From assembly GCA_009739215.1 (NCBI GenBank), contig VSJF01000004.1:930001-994000 (forward strand): a stretch of 64,000 bases of DNA, written 5' to 3'. Both the position numbers and the translations under genes were made by a program. The notes under the pieces were generated by a model that had not been told where the DNA came from, made no database searches, and worked only from the letters and a program-made list of their open reading frames with translations. The stretch comes from Floccularia luteovirens (taxonomy: Eukaryota > Basidiomycota > Agaricomycetes > Agaricales > Squamanitaceae). Shown here piece by piece: positions 46,415-59,045 of this stretch (within the stretch, counting starts at the first letter, position 1; every line of letters begins with the position of its first letter).

Positions 46415-48391
46415 TTACAGCGCACGAGAGAGTGGGTCTCGGTTGTAATAACCCCGCTCCTCGCCACTCCACTGACCGTTCTGTGCTTCTTGGGTAGGAT
46501 AGTTGGGGTGATCGGAGTGCTGTTGCAACGCTCCTGAAGAGGCATTAGGATATACAGGCCTAGAGTGTGGATTGGGGTAATTCTGTAGTCCATCTTCATC
46601 ATCATATACAAGCCCACTTGATGGTCTGGCTGCTCTACTGGGTGGCTGTGGTGACCGAAGGCGTGGCAAGGATGGTACCTGGCCAGCATGACCTTGGTAC
46701 ACGGCATGAGGGTCATAGTGTCCGCTATGTAAATATGGGTTATGTGAGTTTGAAGGCACAGGGGCAGCTATTTCCTGTTGTGCGAATGGTGCCGCTGATG
46801 ATGCTAAATGGGCTGTGCCTTCGTTTTCTTCTTCATAGGCATGAGGTTGCTGGTACGTGCCATCCTCATAGATAAAAGATGATGCGGATGACTGGTTGAA
46901 CTGGGGATATGAACCTTGAGGTTGGGCGGCTGAGTAGGGGCTGTACGCAGGCATGGGCGGGTAGTCACTGCCTTTGTCGGCATTGTAATGATAGTAATCT
47001 TGGGTGTATGTAGATGGAGGGACGCGGGTATTCATGGAGGAAGCATCATCTTCATCGTCAACGGAAAGGTTGGGGAGGGTGGGTTGGGGCAGTGGTTGGG
47101 CTACAAGTTCACCTTTCTTATTCTTCAGATGGGAATAGTCTCCCATTGCTTCTTTCTGGGCTAATTTAGCAGCATCGGCGAGGCGCTGTTTTTGTCTGCG
47201 TCTGATGACCACGTTGATGCGCTATTACTACATCAGCAAAAATAAGTTTTCCAATTATAATAAATCTCACCTTATCAACCTTGTGGCAGCAGTATTCCTA
47301 TTTCGAGACGTCAGCACTGTCGCAGAGCCGTATCAAATTTGTACTCACCTTGAGATTGCCTCGGATGTGGCAAAGGAGTGGGACATAACAGATACCAGCC
47401 ACAATGAGCAATAGAAGTGAACCAGCAAATACCACCACCGTGAAGAAAGATGTCACGGTCAATGCAGACGTTGACAAACTGTTGCCTGCGAAGTATTTTG
47501 AGATGTCATACCAAGGGCCTGGTTCGTCTTTCCTAGAGAGCCATACTGCATACAATGTAAGGGCGTTGATTGTTTGACGCGGGCCATCTGCGAGAAGTAG
47601 CCTCTTCCAACCTTGAGGTAGGATTAACGGATGCTTGGGGGGAAAAACAAGTAAACGTACTCTTGAAAACGAAGAAAACGAAGAAAGCGAAATCATCGCT
47701 AGTCTTTGTTGAGTTGCTGATATGATCGAAGAAACAAAAGTGATCATAAGAGCCTGGAAGAATATCAGTAAAAAGTAGAAAAAGTCTACAACTTGCGTAC
47801 GGAGGGAGTAATAATTATTAGCCATGACGTTGGTGAAGGCATAAGAAATGTCTCGACTGGTGATAATTTTTTTTGCCTTGCGGGATTCATACGCCAACTG
47901 TAAAGCATGTAAGGTGGGCCATTGATAAACTGGGATCTGTACATACAAGCAGGAAAGAGAAAATGATACATCCAACAAACAGCCACTTTCCGACATTGAA
48001 AGGAATGAATACGCAACCATCCAAATTCTGACACTTGAGAAAGATTTCATTTGACCAGTTTTGCGTCGTTAACATCGTTATTGCTGAGAATATATCCAAC
48101 ACGTATACCAAGAAGGACTTCAGCACGATGACATACAGCCACAGATATCTGAATGAAGAAAGAAGGGAGTTCATTAGTACCATGAATGTTGGTAAGAAGT
48201 TTTATGATACCAAGTACTCACTTCATTCGCATAACAAATCCATTATCCGTGAATTCTCGAGTATCTATAAAGTCGAACTGATAGTTGGCAAGTCAGGTCA
48301 GCCTCTATTATACAATACATCTCTAGTCGATGATGGGCACCTTGTGATCTGGAACGATTTCTCTTTTCCATTTTGGGCCGCTGCAGCACAT
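46415..48391 (-). CDS. KCH1: KCH-family fungal potassium-import membrane protein
   Basis: Yeast Kch1/Kch2 promote low-affinity K+ uptake, for example during the pheromone response. The start MCCSGPKWKREIVPDHK at 48391 has adjacent Cys that could be palmitoylated. Membrane segments include YVIVLKSFLVYVLDIFSAIT and VGKWLFVGCIIFSFLL. The highly conserved linker RKAKKIITSRDISYAFTNVM and the later RLLLADGPRQTINALTLYAV and ISKYFAGNSLSTSAL match the KCH domain. About eight introns are present. The cytosolic C-terminal tail of about 260 residues is rich in Gln, Tyr and Pro. Family assignment is from recalled motifs. Confidence 0.85.
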
Positions 48392-48703
48392 ATTGGTGGA
48401 TTAGAAAGGACGTTGGGTATTTTCAAGAGTTGAGATGAGGTGTGGGAGAGGAGATTACTCTATAACGATGAATGTTGAGGACGGAGACCAGGGCCAGCCA
48501 GTCGCATATGGTTGAGTCAAGAAAGACTGATGGATAAAGAGTGGGCAGCTAAAGACAATAGCTAGGTAGCGTCAACTTGATCAAAAGTCTAAGGCGGCGA
48601 GGAACTGCTGAGAGAAACGGAGGTTACAACCAGGATATTACTTATTATGTAATTAACAATTATCTCTTGTTTGTTTACCATTGCTTGGTTACCATCTCTC
48701 GAC
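48392..48703. promoter_or_regulatory. Divergent promoter region of KCH1-like and RBG1
   Basis: 312 bases lie between the start codons of opposite-strand genes. No individual element is claimed. Confidence 0.4.
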
Positions 48704-50584
48704 GATGACCACTGTACAGAAAATAAAGGTATCATTGCCGTTCATTGTTCTCCTCTTGGTTCTATCCTGACTACTTGTATATAGGAAATTGAAGATGAGA
48801 TGGTCCGTCTCTTTTCAATATTTATAACCACCGACAACTCATCATATTTTATCAACAGTCAAAAAGTATGCATATATGAAATGAAATATCATGTCCGTAT
48901 TAATCGTCATCTTCACGCAGCTCAAAAAAATAAGGCCACGAGCTACCATCTCGGTCAGCTCAAGGCAAAGCTCGCAAAACTCCGCCGTGAACTAATAAGT
49001 CCCTCAACTGGTGGCGGGGGAGGTGGCGGAGGGATTGGGTTTGATGTTGCCAGGCAAGTGTTTTAGCGTTCCTTTACGTTATGAAACCGCAGCTAAGTTC
49101 CTATTAGAACCGGTGTAGCATCAGTTGGATTCGTTGGATTTCCATCAGTGGGGAAAGTGTGTCTTGATCTGCATCCATATCCAGTTCATCTTTCGTGATG
49201 CCCTGTCTCAGTCGACGTTGATGTCCAAGCTTACCGGAACTCATTCTGAAGTGTCAGAAATCGACTTCACTACCCTGACAACCGTCCCAGGAACAGTAAA
49301 AGTGCATGGCGCACCCATACAAATACTAGATCTGCGTAGGTCCCATTCAGTACTGGGAAAATCCTTTTTAACCTCTTGTGCAGCTGGTATTATAGAAGGC
49401 GCGAACGACGGTCGTGGTCGAGGTCGTCAAGGTATGATCCAATGCACTTTCTGTCTACCAGACTTCTGATGCATTTAGTTGTTTGTAGTTATTGCTGGTA
49501 AGAACTCCTGGGCTGCTTAAAAATTACTCGCATATCGATATTTGGCTCATCCAGTCGCGCGAACATGTAACCTCATTTTTATCGTCTTGGATGTCTTGAA
49601 ACCACTAGGAGATAAAAAAATTATAGAATCTGAACTAGAAGGTTTCGGAATTCGGTTAAACAAACGGCCTCCCGCCATCCTTGTCCGGAGAAAGGAGAAG
49701 GGTGGCATTGCCATCACGAATACCGTTCCTCTGACAAACATAGATCAAGATGAGATTAGAGCTATCTTGAGTGAATATCGGATAAATAATGCAGATATTG
49801 CTATCCGCGAGCCGGGAGCGACTGCTGATGATTTGGTGGATGTCATAGAAGGAAACCGGTAAAATGCCTTCACATTATCATTTACGCTGCACACTCAACT
49901 TGACGTCTTATAGGGTCTACATTCCTGCGTTATATGTAGGCCTTTTCTGCTCATCATCTCACATATGTCTAGACTAACATAATGGTCCAGGTTTTGAATA
50001 AGGTTTTATTCGTTCATTTGCCTTTGACTTGCGTAATATATTTATCTTTTCCAGATTGATGCAATATCAATAGAAGAACTTGACCTTCTGTTTGTCTTTC
50101 TATATTCTTGTTGGGTTGTTGCTTAAACTAACAAACTCAAGTTAGATACAAGATTCCAAACTCAGTCCCCATATCTTCCCGCGATTGGCTCAATATTGAC
50201 GAACTTATTGACAAAATGTGGGAAACTCTCAATCTTGTCCGTGTTTACACAAAACCGCGAGGACTTGCTCCAGATTATTCTGCCCCAGTCGTCCTTCGCC
50301 ATGGCCGATGTTCCGTTGAAGATTTTTGCAATTCTATCCACAAAGAGATTGCGAAGCAGATGAAATAGTATGCATTATGTGGTATTATATATACCCCTGG
50401 ATTCTGTCTAATGTTGAATATTTGACAGCGCTATAGTATGGGGTGCTAGTGCTAAACACTCGCGTGGGCAAAAAGTAGGACTGGACCACATACTTGAAGA
50501 TGAGGATGGTCAGTGGCTTTTATTCCACGTTTTTAAATCCAACCTCTGATTTTTACTGTAGTTGTTCACATATCCAAGAAGTAA
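48704..50584 (+). CDS. RBG1: DRG1/Rbg1 developmentally regulated GTP-binding protein
   Basis: Rbg1/DRG1 is an Obg-type GTPase bound to translating ribosomes. [14 protein letters not shown], encoded by the first exons, and [20 protein letters not shown] are family hallmarks. The GTPase motifs follow: [17 protein letters not shown] (G1), [10 protein letters not shown] (G2), [18 protein letters not shown] (G3, across a splice) and VLNKIDAIS (G4). The TGS-like C-terminus has [20 protein letters not shown] and the end VVHISKK. At least eight introns are present, and the join near 48800-48930 is the least certain. Confidence 0.94.
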
Positions 50585-50635
50585 ATACATTGCTACATTT
50601 TTTTCCCATGTATCAAATTCAATGTAGCTTTTTTT

Positions 50636-52841
50636 CTACCTAATTTCATTGAGTTGGCCCTGGTATACTTTACCCTCACTCAAATATATAAACATCAACC
50701 TGAGAAAACCCCATAACAAGCCCACGGCGCAATAAATACTTGTCATCATCAATGGTAAAAACTCCATTGCCTCCGTGGTTGATGTAGGTTCTAGATGCGA
50801 GGGATCAGCAAGTACAATACATGATTAAATAGACTCAATACCATTCTTCTGCCGAGTCAAGAAAGGGAAGAGGCTAATGAAAAGTAATAGTATTGGGAAA
50901 CCTGCTAGGTATAACTTCTCGACCCAGTCAAGTATGACGTATATGAGTGATTTAGGGTATCTTTGCCGACAAAAAAATTATCATTAGCGGTATTTATGCG
51001 GCTGAATGAATCACTCACTCGTAAACGCGGCGGCTGAGAGGCACATATGTCATGATTATCCACAGAGTCGAGTAAATGACTTTAATGATTGACTCTATCA
51101 TTTAGTTTTGGTCAGGGTGCCTCATGGAAGTAATGGAGGCGAAACTCACCCCCTGGTGTAAAGATCAGAGGGAAAAGTGAAAATACGCCAGCAACACTCG
51201 CAATGATAAATGTTCGGAAGTATGCTTGTCGCTCCGCAGCTAGCAGACTGGAGCAAAAAAAAAATTTAACGCGTATTTCAACAAAGAACAAAAATAGCTA
51301 CCTAAGAGGAACCAAGATAAGTAGAACTGCCTTTTCATGAACATGCCAGCCGAACATGAAAGACGTCCAGCCACAGAGTGTTAGCGCAGTTAAAAATGAC
51401 TTGTAAGTAGGATTCATCCACAGCTTGATGAGCCATATCTAATCATACTTTCAGTAAAAAGAAGATCGCAAGAGAATTATCACTGACAGCTTGCCAAGCG
51501 AGAGTGATAATGAAGGTGTGGAAGGGTTGAATATTCGGTAGTACAGCAAATATGGTATCTCCAACCAAACCCCTTGATGTGGAAGATACACCCGCCGCAT
51601 TAATTGAAACATCGATGCCTGTAAGCTGCACGTCTGACAAATAATTTTGATAAGTGCCATATCAGTAGCTTCGTGTAAGGGTCATTCTTACATCGCAGCA
51701 CAACCCTGTCGGCAGCAGTTACAAGAGCCCAAAAGTTGGGTGCCCAATACGCATGATTTAACCCTCGGGTGAATGGAAACAAGCGGGATAGAAGTTGTGG
51801 AAGCTGTCCCATCAATATGAACGGCCCAAGGGATATAACGAATATTATTATCACGGCATTCGCAAGCGAAAGGAAGTTCTTGGTCTGGACTTGATATGAA
51901 GGGGACAGACAAAAAGACCGGAGCAGAAATATGAAATACGCGGGCTATATCGGCGCTATGTTCAGTATCATAATTGATTGTCTTCAGATTATTGAAATTC
52001 ACCGCAAGATACATATAGATATGCTTGAAATTCAAGAGTATGGCAAACAAGATACCACTCGCCAATTTGTTGCCCTGAGATAAGATGTCAGGAAAAGAAA
52101 TAGAATGCCAGGTTTGCACACACATTACGAGCCATAAGTATTGACCAAAGAAGAATTCCAAACATAAAGCCGTTGTATTGGAAATGTATGTGATCGACTA
52201 TCAAGAAACCGGGGTGTAAAAACAAAGACGCTGATATGATTCGTTGCATGTGAGGGTCAACTGCTCCACGAATGAACCTAAGTAAATGCATTGACAAGTA
52301 TTTTGAACAAAAATTGCGATGAGACTCACTTAAGAAGAACCACCCCCAGTACCATTTCTGTGAGGATCACGGTTGACCTTTGGTATGCAACAACTGTCCA
52401 AGCTCCATAATTGAGGTTATTAAGATCAACGATCTTTGGGTCAACAAATGATGCGGGTATTGAAAGCAACTTCTCAAAATAAGCGAAAAATGGAGGGTAG
52501 TCGAGTGCTGCGTGTACAACAACTTTTAGTGCAACTCCTTCTCGGCATGGATGCGCACTCACTCCACTCAGACGTGGTCTAGCATAAGATACCGTAGAGT
52601 TATCAAGTGTTTAACAATAGAGGTAAGGAATATTTACGTCGTAATACCATTTTGATATTGGAAGAGAATATGTAATTGCTAGCCAATTTCTGTGAACTTC
52701 AAAATCTGAAGAACGACTACAAAGAGCGATTGTGAGCACATATATGCGGTATAATTTAGGGGGTTTAACGTACTATGAGGGGAAAAGTAGAAGCTTAATA
52801 GCTGTCGACGCCCAAAAGATGTCCCACTCTGAAGCGTCCAT
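50636..52841 (-). CDS. ALG8: ALG8 alpha-1,3-glucosyltransferase of N-glycan assembly
   Basis: Alg8 adds the second glucose to the dolichol-linked oligosaccharide in the ER lumen. The chosen start is [20 protein letters not shown] at 52841; an in-frame Met 74 codons upstream (53063) would add an atypical extension. Spliced exons give [40 protein letters not shown] and then [12 protein letters not shown], the conserved lumenal loop that separates Alg8 from Alg6. [20 protein letters not shown] is also typical. The C-terminus ends [19 protein letters not shown] with a short polar tail. More than ten introns are present. The gene converges on RBG1 with only 51 bases between stops. Confidence 0.9.
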
Positions 52842-53117
52842 TTCCAAATTGAGCCAAGATTGTAGCCACCTTGCCTGTGTCGTGGCTGTTTCGGTTGGCT
52901 GTTTCGGAGGTATTGTTAACGGAAATTTTTCTGGGACGTCATTAGAATCCCCTTTGTTCATGAGGCAGTTTGGGATAGCACGGGGGTTGACAAGAGGAGC
53001 AGGGGTCGAGTTATGGAAAATGGCTTCTGTTTGGTTTCCCGATTGCTTTGTGTGGCTGTGCAACTAACTTTCTTGCGCTCGACGACTACTAAGTACTACT
53101 AATACTTGTTCAAAACA

Positions 53118-53510
53118 ATGAGTGAACAAGCTGCCATTGCAAATGCTGCATCAAAGACCGCATCTCAGTGAGGCAAACTTCCATTCATATGAAATACAGA
53201 TCCTCAACAAGCATGTTTAGAACTGTACTCCTAAAGCTAATCATCTTCAGCATTTCCCTGGGTATTGCACCTCTTGCTTCTTACTTCACATCTCTCAGGT
53301 ACCTTTGGGATGGTAAGTAAATTAATCCAATTGTTGTGCATTTAATATTGATATGTTGCAGGAAATACCACATTTGCTGCTATAACTGCTGTTGCCGCCG
53401 CCAACCTGGTCCTGGCCGCCTATATTGTGGCTTCCCTGTTGGAAGACAGAAAGTCTGTACCAGTGGAACCACGGAAAAAATCTGTGGAAGAAACGCCCAA
53501 GAACAAATGA
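53118..53510 (+). CDS. VMA21: Vma21, V-ATPase assembly factor of the ER
   Basis: Vma21 escorts assembly of the V-ATPase membrane sector. Three exons, starting MSEQAAIANAASKTAS at 53118, join in frame to about 98 residues. Two membrane helices are visible: LLKLIIFSISLGIAPLASY, and, after LRYLWDGNTTFAAITA, AAANLVLAAYIVASLLED. This matches the Vma21 pattern, including the YLWDGN link. The tail ends EETPKNK, without the KKxx retrieval signal of the yeast protein. The gene is divergent from ALG8 with 276 bases between starts. Confidence 0.9.
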
Positions 53511-53726
53511 AAGCAACAATACCACGTTCAACTTTGGAATCTTGCCAATTCTATTTTAAGTATCTTTGTTTAATATCTTCGTGTAGATTTGAAAAATATA
53601 TACAACATCCAATTTCCCAAAAATCATTTGTCGAGAAAGCTTTGCTTATACATACATATAGTTAGATTTATTATACGAGTTCAGTAGTCAAAATCACAGA
53701 GAGTTGTTGGACCAAAAACGAGCGTT

Positions 53727-55175
53727 TCAAAATGCATACCCCCACTGGACCTGAGGGTCTTGGGAAACAACGATGATAGGTGCAGTCTCAGACTCCTGTT
53801 GAAATCCAACTGGTCAGATAGGTAAAATCCGTTGCTATTGAAATATACATACGAAACTATACATCTTTGATTTCTGGGGCGGGGAGTATAAATCAACTCC
53901 TTTACGGATTTCCAATGACGAAGGACTCCTCGATGCAGATCTATTTGTAGGGACCTCCGAGTTGAAAATATCCTTTAAATGTATTGCAGACTTCGCGATC
54001 CGAAGAGGACGCGTTGTATGATATATATCTGGGGAAACTGGCGGTGTGGGCAGCGGGGAGGTAGGAGGAGTTTGGAGAGGCGGTAACTTGGTTGGGAGGC
54101 GACCCGCATATTTTAGTATAGAGGCCGGCGGAGACTTATGGCCGGAAGAGTGTGAAGATGGTGGACGAGAGGTCGTAGGTGTCGAGACCGGAGTAGAATC
54201 AGTAGAACTCGTATCGGTATATGGAGACGAAGGATATGGGTTGGTTGGAGATAGAGGTGTCTGGCTAAGGATGAGTGGCTTGGGCTTCCTTGTAGTCAGA
54301 GAAGGAGGTGAGGGAAATAGAGAAATAGTATCAATATCTTGATTCCTTGTAGATATTGTAGTATGACCAGCAACATTGGAATTGTTGGCTGCAAGGCTAG
54401 GGGTAGACTGGGATGCTTTTGCGACGAGCATGCTGCGAGACTTGCGGAGCATGTGGGGTTCAAGCACACTAAGCTCGTCTACAGTATAGATTTGCTCCGA
54501 GTCAGTTTTAGACCGATGACCCCGTACAAAGGTAGTGCTGTCGTTTCTGGTGACTGTTCTCATGGTCATTGCTGTTTCTCGTGTCTGGTGTGTTAAGCTG
54601 TCAGGTAAGTAAGGCGATGATGGCCGTTGAGATGGTGGAGTTGTATTATCATATGGCAAAGCAAAAGTCACCCGAGAAGGGGAACGACCAGTTGGAGGGT
54701 TGGAGGGGGTAACTCCCAACACTGAACGTTGAACGGGAGGGTGAATCGTAATTCTTGGAGGACGGTGGGGACGTCGTAATGAAGAGACTGGAGGTAATGT
54801 CGAGGATGGTATAGCAGCGCTCATGTTCGGTGGTCCATGTATCTCGTTATGAGGTGGCCCATGTCGCACGTTGAACGGGGCGCCATGTCCAGCAGTTCGA
54901 TAAGAATTGGTAGTGTACAGACAAGGGGTCTCTACACGGTGGTGAGATAGTTTGCTTCTGCTTTCAAGCCCCGGCACCCTTGTGTGAGGTTGAGGTAAAC
55001 TTTCTCTGAGAGGTCGACCGTTACAGCTATGGTTGAGCACCGATATCTCCGGGAGAGATGTTGTGGATAAGATACCATGTTCCTCTCCTTCAACGACCTC
55101 TGGGCGAGGTGGACGCTTTGGAGACTTTTTCTCTTTCTTCTTCCAGCCATTGAACAAGAACGACACGGACCTCAT
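53727..55175 (-). CDS. Uncharacterised Pro/Ser-rich protein
   Basis: No family is recognised. One long exon (53844 or nearby to 55175) opens MRSVSFLFNGWKKKEKKSPK. It runs through about 430 residues of low-complexity Pro/Ser/Thr sequence with motifs such as LPPLQTPPTSPLPTPPVSP, and many Ser-Pro and Thr-Pro pairs that could be phosphorylated. A short helix-like segment (LRIAKSAIHLKDIFN) lies near the end. A last intron is inferred with donor near 53853 and acceptor near 53792; the final exon then ends QDPQVQWGYAF at 53727. Without it, the protein stops at 53835. The basic N-terminus and disorder suggest a cytosolic or nuclear scaffold, which is only a guess. Confidence 0.65.
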
Positions 55176-57210
55176 ATTTAATGATAGGTGAATGGTGGCG
55201 TACCAGAAGTCTGAAAAGAGTGTGAACGTTCGGGGATAATCGATAAAGAGTGGTCCAACTCCACTTATTTAACTGAGGTTAATGATCATCCTATGATAGA
55301 TTGAGACTTATCAAGAGATCTGTCCCTGGCTGTCGATTCGATTCGTAGGAATTACGAGAAAGAACGTAGATTGACATGAGGTCAAACACATTCCAAAGCG
55401 TCTGTTCTCTCACAAGATAGATGTCTTCGGAACAACAAGTTGAATGTCCTCGGTCATGATACAATGTGGTGGATCAACCTTTTCGGGACCCATCACAATC
55501 CTTTGCGAGATCCGCTAAAGTCCTGACAAGCCGTTGGACGCCAAGACCCTAGAGTAGCTTCGGCTTAGCTATAGACTCCGTCCTTCAAGGCTTTTCGGAG
55601 GCTATCATTAGTATGCGAGGTTGGATAGCTTGCGAATACGCAAATCCCGCATCGCATCGTTTCAGAAGAGCGGCAGAGGCGCATATACGAACGGCCCAAG
55701 CCAGTAGTCGCTTGCATCCTAAAGTTCGGATTTGCGAGGACAGAAGTTGATGCCAACAATATATGTTCACAGACAGTCAGAACTATCAGTCAACGTTTGT
55801 TACACATTCAATCTTTTCATTTTGCAAGTTGAGCTTAACGCGGCTGTGTTCATTGCTGTTCATTATAAAGTCCTCCAATACCGGTTATACTGGTCCCTTA
55901 TCATCATCTGGCTTTTCGGGCATATTTCTCATATCTCGACTTACTTGCAGTTATGCTGGTTACCAAAAACACGGAAGATCCCTCGTTCTGTGGGATACTA
56001 TCCTTCAGGCCGCTTTAAATTCTGTGTCGGGGATGAATAGTTATTTATCCGGCTTGCTCACATGTTGTCCATCACCATCATTCAATTTGTGCCTTGAGTG
56101 TCTTCCATGTCTTACTGTAAGTTCAATCTTTTGATCCGTCTCAAACCCCACATTAACTCAGGCACTATGTTTTGTACTTCCCGGTTGAAGTATCTGCTAT
56201 CGGGCTTCTCAAGTGCCAGTGGTTTTGTCTTATAAGGGCACATGCTCCTATCATAGAACTGGAAACTGCGCGACTATGCAACATTTACAGATAATGGGGT
56301 CACTGCGGGGTATGCTGGTATTGGGACATTGTACTTCAGGCCCAGGCAGTGCCCTTGTTCTACGTTGTTTGGGTTGTTCACTAGAATTTGGAAATGCATC
56401 CGGATGGAAGGTCGTGTGTGTGAAAGAACCTCCACCCACCCAATAAACCTCAGCTCAAGTTCTTGCCTAGGCCTGAAGCTTCTGAAACTATCTTGAGCAT
56501 GTTATCTGCCGACATGGATTGATAGCCTCCACCACCAACAGTACCAATACAAACCTGGTCCTTTTTGGCACGAGACGCGTGGTTGACACAGGCCGACCGG
56601 CATATAAGTCTCTTATTCTGATCCGTGATAATAACAAGAAGCAAAAGTTCTCAAGAACATGAGACATAGGTAAACAAAACATACCATACACCCCTTCTTC
56701 ATTACCCCCATCTGTCAAGTTATTTTAGAACGGGACCTGACCATGCGTTTTTCCTACTCGCCGCTAGGAAGGAAGTAACTTTGTGGGCATTTGATTCTGA
56801 AATTTATCAGGGAAGATTAGAACAGCCTCATGTCAGTCAATTTTCTTTGTCACCGACTCTTCAGCGGAAATTGCTCTTCTTACACGTTCTCGATAGTCAT
56901 TTATCAATAACCGAACAAACGAAGTCTGAGTTTAACTTGTTCGTTATGAACTATCGAGGCTGTCATAAACCCCTATGTATCAACACAAAATTGTCGTATA
57001 TTAAAATCTGAACTCGGCGGGAAAGTGGAGAATGTGAATGACTTCAATGGATTTAACACTGGAGTGAATGGTAATAAATTATATTTTATTGCGGCAAAAC
57101 GAGTAATACAAAGACCATGCAGATATAGATTACATAGGGATGATGTCTAAAGGAAACATTGGTAATATCCGGATATGCGAATAGGAGATATAAAGCCGCT
57201 CGAGATACTT
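55176..57210. other. Gene-poor interval of about 2 kb
   Basis: I see no gene I can name. Two stretches look faintly coding. One is on the plus strand at about 55763-56445, where an open frame can be extended by plausible introns (for example GTAAGT at 56116 with CAG at 56161). The other is on the minus strand at about 56450-56760 with possible short exons. Neither shows a recognisable domain. No terminal repeats or transposase motifs are visible. It may be a decayed gene, or a fast-evolving gene with short exons. Confidence 0.4.
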
Positions 57211-58724
57211 CTAGAAATCTTCGTCAAGAACACTACAAGAAACATTAGAAAGCTACAAGATATTAAATAAAGGAAGGGACGAACAATGTTTTCTTGGAAG
57301 ATTCTCCATTGTCAGGAGTACTGGAAAGGTTGATTCCGGCTTTTGAATAGTCCGATACTCGCTTTTCGAAGAAGTTCGTCTTCCCTTGCAAGGAAATCAT
57401 ATCCATAAAGTCGAAAGGATTGGTTGAGTTGTAGACCTTCTCATTGCCCAAAGACACGAGCAGACGATCTGCCACGAATTCAATGTATTGGCACATCAAC
57501 TGAGCATTCATTCCGATAAGCTTGACAGGCAATGCGTCTGATAAGAAAAAAGGAATCAGAAAAAGTAGAAAATTGTGTTGACAGAAAACTTACCAGTCAA
57601 AAATTCCTGTTCAATCTCAACAGCTTGCATTATGATAGTTCTAACTGTATCGGGATGTGGGCGACGCTTTAGGTGGCTAAATAAGAGACAAGCGAAGTCT
57701 GTATGCATTCCTTCATCTCGGCTGATGAGCTCGTTCGAAAATGTTAAACCAGGCATAAGCCCTCGCTTTTTCATCCAGAAGATAGACGCAAAAGAGCCGG
57801 AGAAGAAAATGCCTTCCACAGATGCGAATGCCACTAGACGCTCGGCAAATGTGGAGCGCTTATCTGAGATCCATTTCAACGCCCAATCTGCCTTACGCTT
57901 AACACAAGGTATTGTCTCTATAGCATCAAATAGGTATTCGCGTTGGGCTGGGTCCTTGATGTAGGTATCAATCAAGAGAGAATACGTCTCTGAATGAATA
58001 TTCTCCATCATAATCTGGAACCCATAAAAGCAGCGAGCTTCCGCAGCTTGGACCTCGTTCGAGAACCGCTCTACCAGATTCTCGTTGACAATACCATCAG
58101 AAGCGGCAAAGAAAGCTAGGACGTGAGAGATGAAGTGTCTTTCATTGTCATTTAGGCGGTTATTCCAGTCGTGAACATCTTTTGAAAGGTCCATCTCTTC
58201 AGCGGTCCAGAAGGAAGCTTCTGCTTTCTTGTACATCTGCCATATCTATAATAATAAAAAATATTAATGACCGAGCTACATTATTAAGCAGGAGGACTAG
58301 CCTCGTGATATTGGATAGGAAACAATACAAAACGTCGTTTCGAATCTTTCAAGAGAGGCTCTTCACCTGCCAAGGTATAAACATACAGCATCACGTTACA
58401 ATAGCGACAGACAGACTTTCTGGTAGATCAACTTCGCCCACAAATCTTTGGCGCATTACATCAAGATCATCCTTGGCCTCATTAGAGTTGTCCACATCAG
58501 TCAAGGATTTAGGCGATTCAGGTAGACGTTCATCATCAATGACATGTATGGGCAGATTTTTTGCGGTCTCCGGTGAGTCAAATTTGAAAGCAGCAAGAGC
58601 AGCTGCAGCCTATGTGAGAGCAGACTCAGTATGGCAGTATGGTAACCATTAATGGTTGAATATGACAAACCTTTTTGCTTGGAGTGGGGTTGGGGGAGGA
58701 AGGGCGAACAGCAAGTGTAGACAT
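57211..58724 (-). CDS. RNR2: Ribonucleotide reductase small subunit R2, copy A
   Basis: R2 carries the di-iron tyrosyl radical used to make deoxyribonucleotides. The start [18 protein letters not shown] is followed by an N-terminal arm, then [19 protein letters not shown] across a GTCTGT-donor intron. Iron ligands and the radical Tyr lie in [13 protein letters not shown] (Asp), [13 protein letters not shown] (Glu, His, Tyr), [10 protein letters not shown] (Glu) and RDEGMHTDF (Glu, His). The last intron has a GTTCGT donor, and the protein ends in the R1-binding tail FVLDEDF at 57211. It shares a 321-base divergent promoter with copy B. Confidence 0.95.
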
Positions 58725-58865
58725 TTTAAGATAAGACAAGATGAACAAAAGGATGTACAAGGTTAAGAAACTGGCGATAAAGAGCTAGTAAAGAGACGAG
58801 ATCTTATATAGCTTTCTGGGAGGGTGAACGTATGGTCGTGTTTGGCACCTTCAACATTATCGCGG

Positions 58866-58871
58866 ACGCGT
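58866..58871. promoter_or_regulatory. MluI cell-cycle box (ACGCGT)
   Basis: A perfect palindromic ACGCGT lies 142 bases upstream of RNR2 copy A. In yeasts this is the MBF site that drives S-phase genes, including ribonucleotide reductase. Function here is inferred. Confidence 0.55.
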
Positions 58872-58903
58872 TATTTGATTCAATTGACATCAACAGCCAC
58901 AAG

Positions 58904-58909
58904 TCGCGT
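58904..58909. promoter_or_regulatory. Second MBF-like box (TCGCGT)
   Basis: A TCGCGT core lies 38 bases from the ACGCGT box. Paired CGCG cores are common in MBF-controlled promoters. The match alone is weak. Confidence 0.4.
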
Positions 58910-59045
58910 TGTGACTTAATTTCCTTTTCTGGATAAATGTCACGTGTGTGTCTCAAGGCTACGAACAGGTGTGACTCAGTTCCCGTCTTACAATCATCCA
59001 CCCATCTTTCGCTTGTGGCCTCATTAATATTCCCAGTCAATTTAC

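Larger units (their letters stand above)
58725..59045. promoter_or_regulatory. Shared divergent promoter of the two RNR2 genes
   Basis: This 321-base interval lies between the two RNR2 start codons. It holds an ACGCGT box, a TCGCGT box and one CACGTG E-box (58941-58946). The layout suggests joint cell-cycle control of both copies. Confidence 0.6.

Noticed and set aside
52842..53063. A 74-residue N-terminal extension of ALG8
   Set aside because: The extra residues are polar and unlike the family, while the Met at 52841 starts right at the first conserved helix. The stretch also serves as the promoter region facing VMA21.
58866..58946. A bidirectional riboswitch or structured RNA in the RNR2 promoter
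   Set aside because: Only short palindromic protein-binding boxes are visible; no longer pairing or conserved core was found.
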